Source: an uncultured Dialister sp. (GTDB lineage: Bacteria; Bacillota; Negativicutes; Veillonellales; Dialisteraceae). From it: a stretch of 64,000 nt of DNA. Made by a program: the position numbers and the translations under genes. Below are positions 63,201 through 64,000 of the stretch, piece by piece (the first letter of the stretch is position 1; each line of letters starts with the position of its first letter). Under the pieces are notes generated by a model, which worked only from the letters and a program-made list of their open reading frames with translations, ran no database searches and was not told the origin of the DNA. The stretch spans positions 62,001-126,000 of the forward strand of contig CAAEVC010000155.1 of the NCBI GenBank assembly GCA_900759415.1, read 5' to 3'.

Positions 63201-63393
63201 TGTAGGTAACATCCCTCTGGCACTTTCAACTGGTGCAGGGTCCAATTCCCGTTCTGAAATGGGTATTGCAGTCGTATTCGGCGTGTTATCTGCTACATTC
63301 TTCCAGATATTCATCGTTCCTATGCTCTTCATCGTTATTGAAAAGATTCATGGTTTCAGAAAACCAAGAAAACCGATAACTGATGATGAATAA
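60256..63393 (+). CDS. RND multidrug efflux permease (AcrB/HAE1 family)
   Basis: Proton-driven inner-membrane pump of 1045 residues. The N-terminal FFIKRPIFAIVVALVLSIAG helix start is typical, twelve membrane segments lie in two halves, and the proton-relay pair is in GLVVDDAIVV near 404. A second-half relay lysine lies in GLAAKNAILIVE near 935. AAGGAGG precedes the ATG. Substrates are unknown. No TolC-like gene is seen before the terminator at 63408, so the outer channel is probably encoded elsewhere. Confidence 0.95.
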   Translation: MANFFIKRPIFAIVVALVLSIAGILAIFTLPVDRYPKITPPQVNVRATYAGADAEVVAQTVAEVIEKNVVGVEGFDSMNSNSNSNGTYSLTVQFKMETDSDMATVRVQNGVTSSEAALPDTVKNIGVTTTKSSGDMALVISLYSPNGTYDKTFLKNYFSMNYLDELKSIPGVGTVQEFGSDFAMRIWMDPSKMAQNNITAAEIISAVSAQNQQIAAGNIGAAPVSSDQPFQYVITAQGRLVTAEEFGNIILRTNSDGSLLRLKDVARVELDARGYDFIARAGDYEASTIAFSLTDDANAIQTIGAIKAKIAEDAKSFPDDMTYVINMDNTDFIFASIKEVLETFLEALIIVALIVYVFLQNWRSTVIPMIAVPVSLLATIASFTVMGFTINTLTLFAMVLAIGLVVDDAIVVIEAVEYEMRYNNLSPKEATVAAMQKVQSPVIGVAVVLAAVFVPVAFLGGIMGILYKQFALTIALSVLFSAFVALSLTPALCAGMLKPAKKKADKGRIERMWDKFNDGFDRMVEVYGTILTKLAHKIYVPIGTLVILFAASLFMFIKLPTAFIPQEDNGIFLTSVQLPEGAVNVRTAQYMTEYLKFMKEDPAVEAPQGVVGFDIISGGQKPNAGVAFIKLKPWDERKSKSEQLSAIMAKAFAFNATHPGVTVMPLNPAPIPGLGNSGGFSLYIQNKKGDSNENMQAVVNKFLAAANQRPEIQMAYTTFRMDMPSYNFDIDREKAAKNGVNVADIFTALQAFYGSVPINDFTIYGRNFKVVAQADMPYRMSPNDNKFLSVRDSSGNMVPISNFITPKKSNAVAVITRYNNFPAVNIGGNQAEGYSSGQALNALEEVAKETLPTGYAYSFAESSAQEREAGGKTVYALALGMLFVFLSLAALYESWKVPFSVILGIPTGFFGACLGAFAFNVYNDIYFQIGLLTIIGLAAKNAILIVEYAKVRVDSGMEVVKASIEASMIRLRPILMTSLAFIVGNIPLALSTGAGSNSRSEMGIAVVFGVLSATFFQIFIVPMLFIVIEKIHGFRKPRKPITDDE

Positions 63394-63407
63394 TATCTGA
63401 ACCCTGA

Positions 63408-63439
63408 AGAACTGTCTCTTATGAGGCAGTTCTTTTTTT
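63408..63439 (+). terminator. Terminator of the RND operon
   Basis: AGAACTGTCTC pairs with GAGGCAGTTCT (one T-G) around a TTAT loop, followed by seven T. Confidence 0.92.
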
Positions 63440-63587
63440 GCTGCTGTTTGGCGGGAATTCTCATTTCTTCTGGAATGAGATATGTGGAATGGATATGATT
63501 ATTATAATTATTTATCATGATATGGTCATATAATGTTATAATAAATACAGGATATCCCTTGTTGTATGCATAAGGAAGGTGATTCCA

Positions 63588-64000
63588 ATGAGTCAGTTCT
63601 GGGATAAAAAGAATATTCGGATCATCCATTGTTTTGGGGACAGTCTGACTGCCGGCTATGGAGTTCGTCTGGGGGAAGGCTGGGTGGACATTACAGGACG
63701 GCGTATGAGCGGTGTCAATTTTGTAAATCATGGTGCACTGGGAGCTCATTCATCGGATATTCTTACCCAAATGTCATTCCTGGTACAAAGGGCAGGAACA
63801 GGTGAAGGATTCTTCTTTATGGGCGGAACAAATGATATTTTGGATGGTATCCGTCTCGACGTCATAGAAAAGGGAATCAGAAACCATATTGAAAATATGG
63901 CAGAGAGAGTACCTCTTACACTGGGAATACCACTGCTTGCTACTCCTTACAGTATCGAGACCGGATGGGAAGCAGAATATGCCTATGAGCAGAACCAGCG
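63588..64000 (+). CDS. SGNH/GDSL-type hydrolase, N-terminal part (3' cut by window)
   Basis: An open frame from the ATG at 63588 runs off the end; about 137 residues are visible. CFGDSLTAGYG near 16 is the SGNH block I with the nucleophilic serine, and FMGGTNDI near 80 is block III with Gly and Asn of the oxyanion hole. The catalytic DxxH block lies beyond the window. AAGGAAGG precedes the start. It is probably an esterase or lipase-like enzyme; the substrate is unknown. Confidence 0.85.
   Translation, partial: MSQFWDKKNIRIIHCFGDSLTAGYGVRLGEGWVDITGRRMSGVNFVNHGALGAHSSDILTQMSFLVQRAGTGEGFFFMGGTNDILDGIRLDVIEKGIRNHIENMAERVPLTLGIPLLATPYSIETGWEAEYAYEQNQ

Overview
The window reads as a dense, mostly plus-strand chromosomal segment of a Gram-negative Firmicute, most likely a Negativicute of the Veillonella/Dialister type. 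The gene order and control are Firmicute-like: a pyr operon, T-box leaders, birA next to coaX, cysS-mrnC-rlmB-yacP, mutSL-miaA-hfq, an FMN riboswitch, and strong SD sites with GTG/TTG starts. The envelope is diderm-like, with an RND efflux pump, an AMIN-type amidase and several lipoproteins. The taxon is an inference from content; no rRNA or tRNA gene is present to confirm it.

Layout. 1-1336: 3' part of an OLD-type ATPase/TOPRIM nuclease, cut by the window edge. 1446-9618: UMP operon pyrB-pyrC-carA-carB-pyrK-pyrD. 9619-10224: a strong promoter, a compact structured RNA of unknown class (about 9697-9911), and a cysteine T-box leading into cysS-mrnC-rlmB-yacP (to 13474). 13639-16551: secG, rnr, smpB. 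16779-17585: an unusual basic protein with three Tudor/SH3-like repeats. 17679-19382 (minus): N-acetylmuramoyl-L-alanine amidase and a GerMN lipoprotein. 19634-22442: an envelope operon (polysaccharide deacetylase, phosphodiester glycosidase, propeller-like protein). 22572-24457: hslVU. 24639-26624: birA, coaX. 26940-28890: two tandem amino-acid-binding lipoproteins. 29044-32714: lysA, thrC, a TVP38 membrane protein.

32784-37040 (minus): a methionine T-box operon carrying a separate MetH reactivation protein, MetH and MetF. 37185-41219: an RfbB-like dehydratase, pgi, and a peptidoglycan-binding/3D-domain protein. 41416-45184: glmU, prs, pth, tmk. 45264-49032: FMN riboswitch and ribD-ribE-ribBA-ribH. 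49146-58162: miaB-mutS-mutL-methyltransferase-miaA-hfq-ynbB. 58463-63393: a YhcH protein, then an RND pump (adaptor and permease) behind a promoter with a palindromic operator. The window ends inside an SGNH hydrolase.

Most genes are housekeeping and form tight operons with 1-4 nt stop/start overlaps. The least explained items are the RNA between pyrD and cysS, the triple-repeat protein at 16779, the envelope operon at 19634-22442, and the palindrome over the RND promoter. I saw no insertion sequence, CRISPR array, integrase or tRNA gene.
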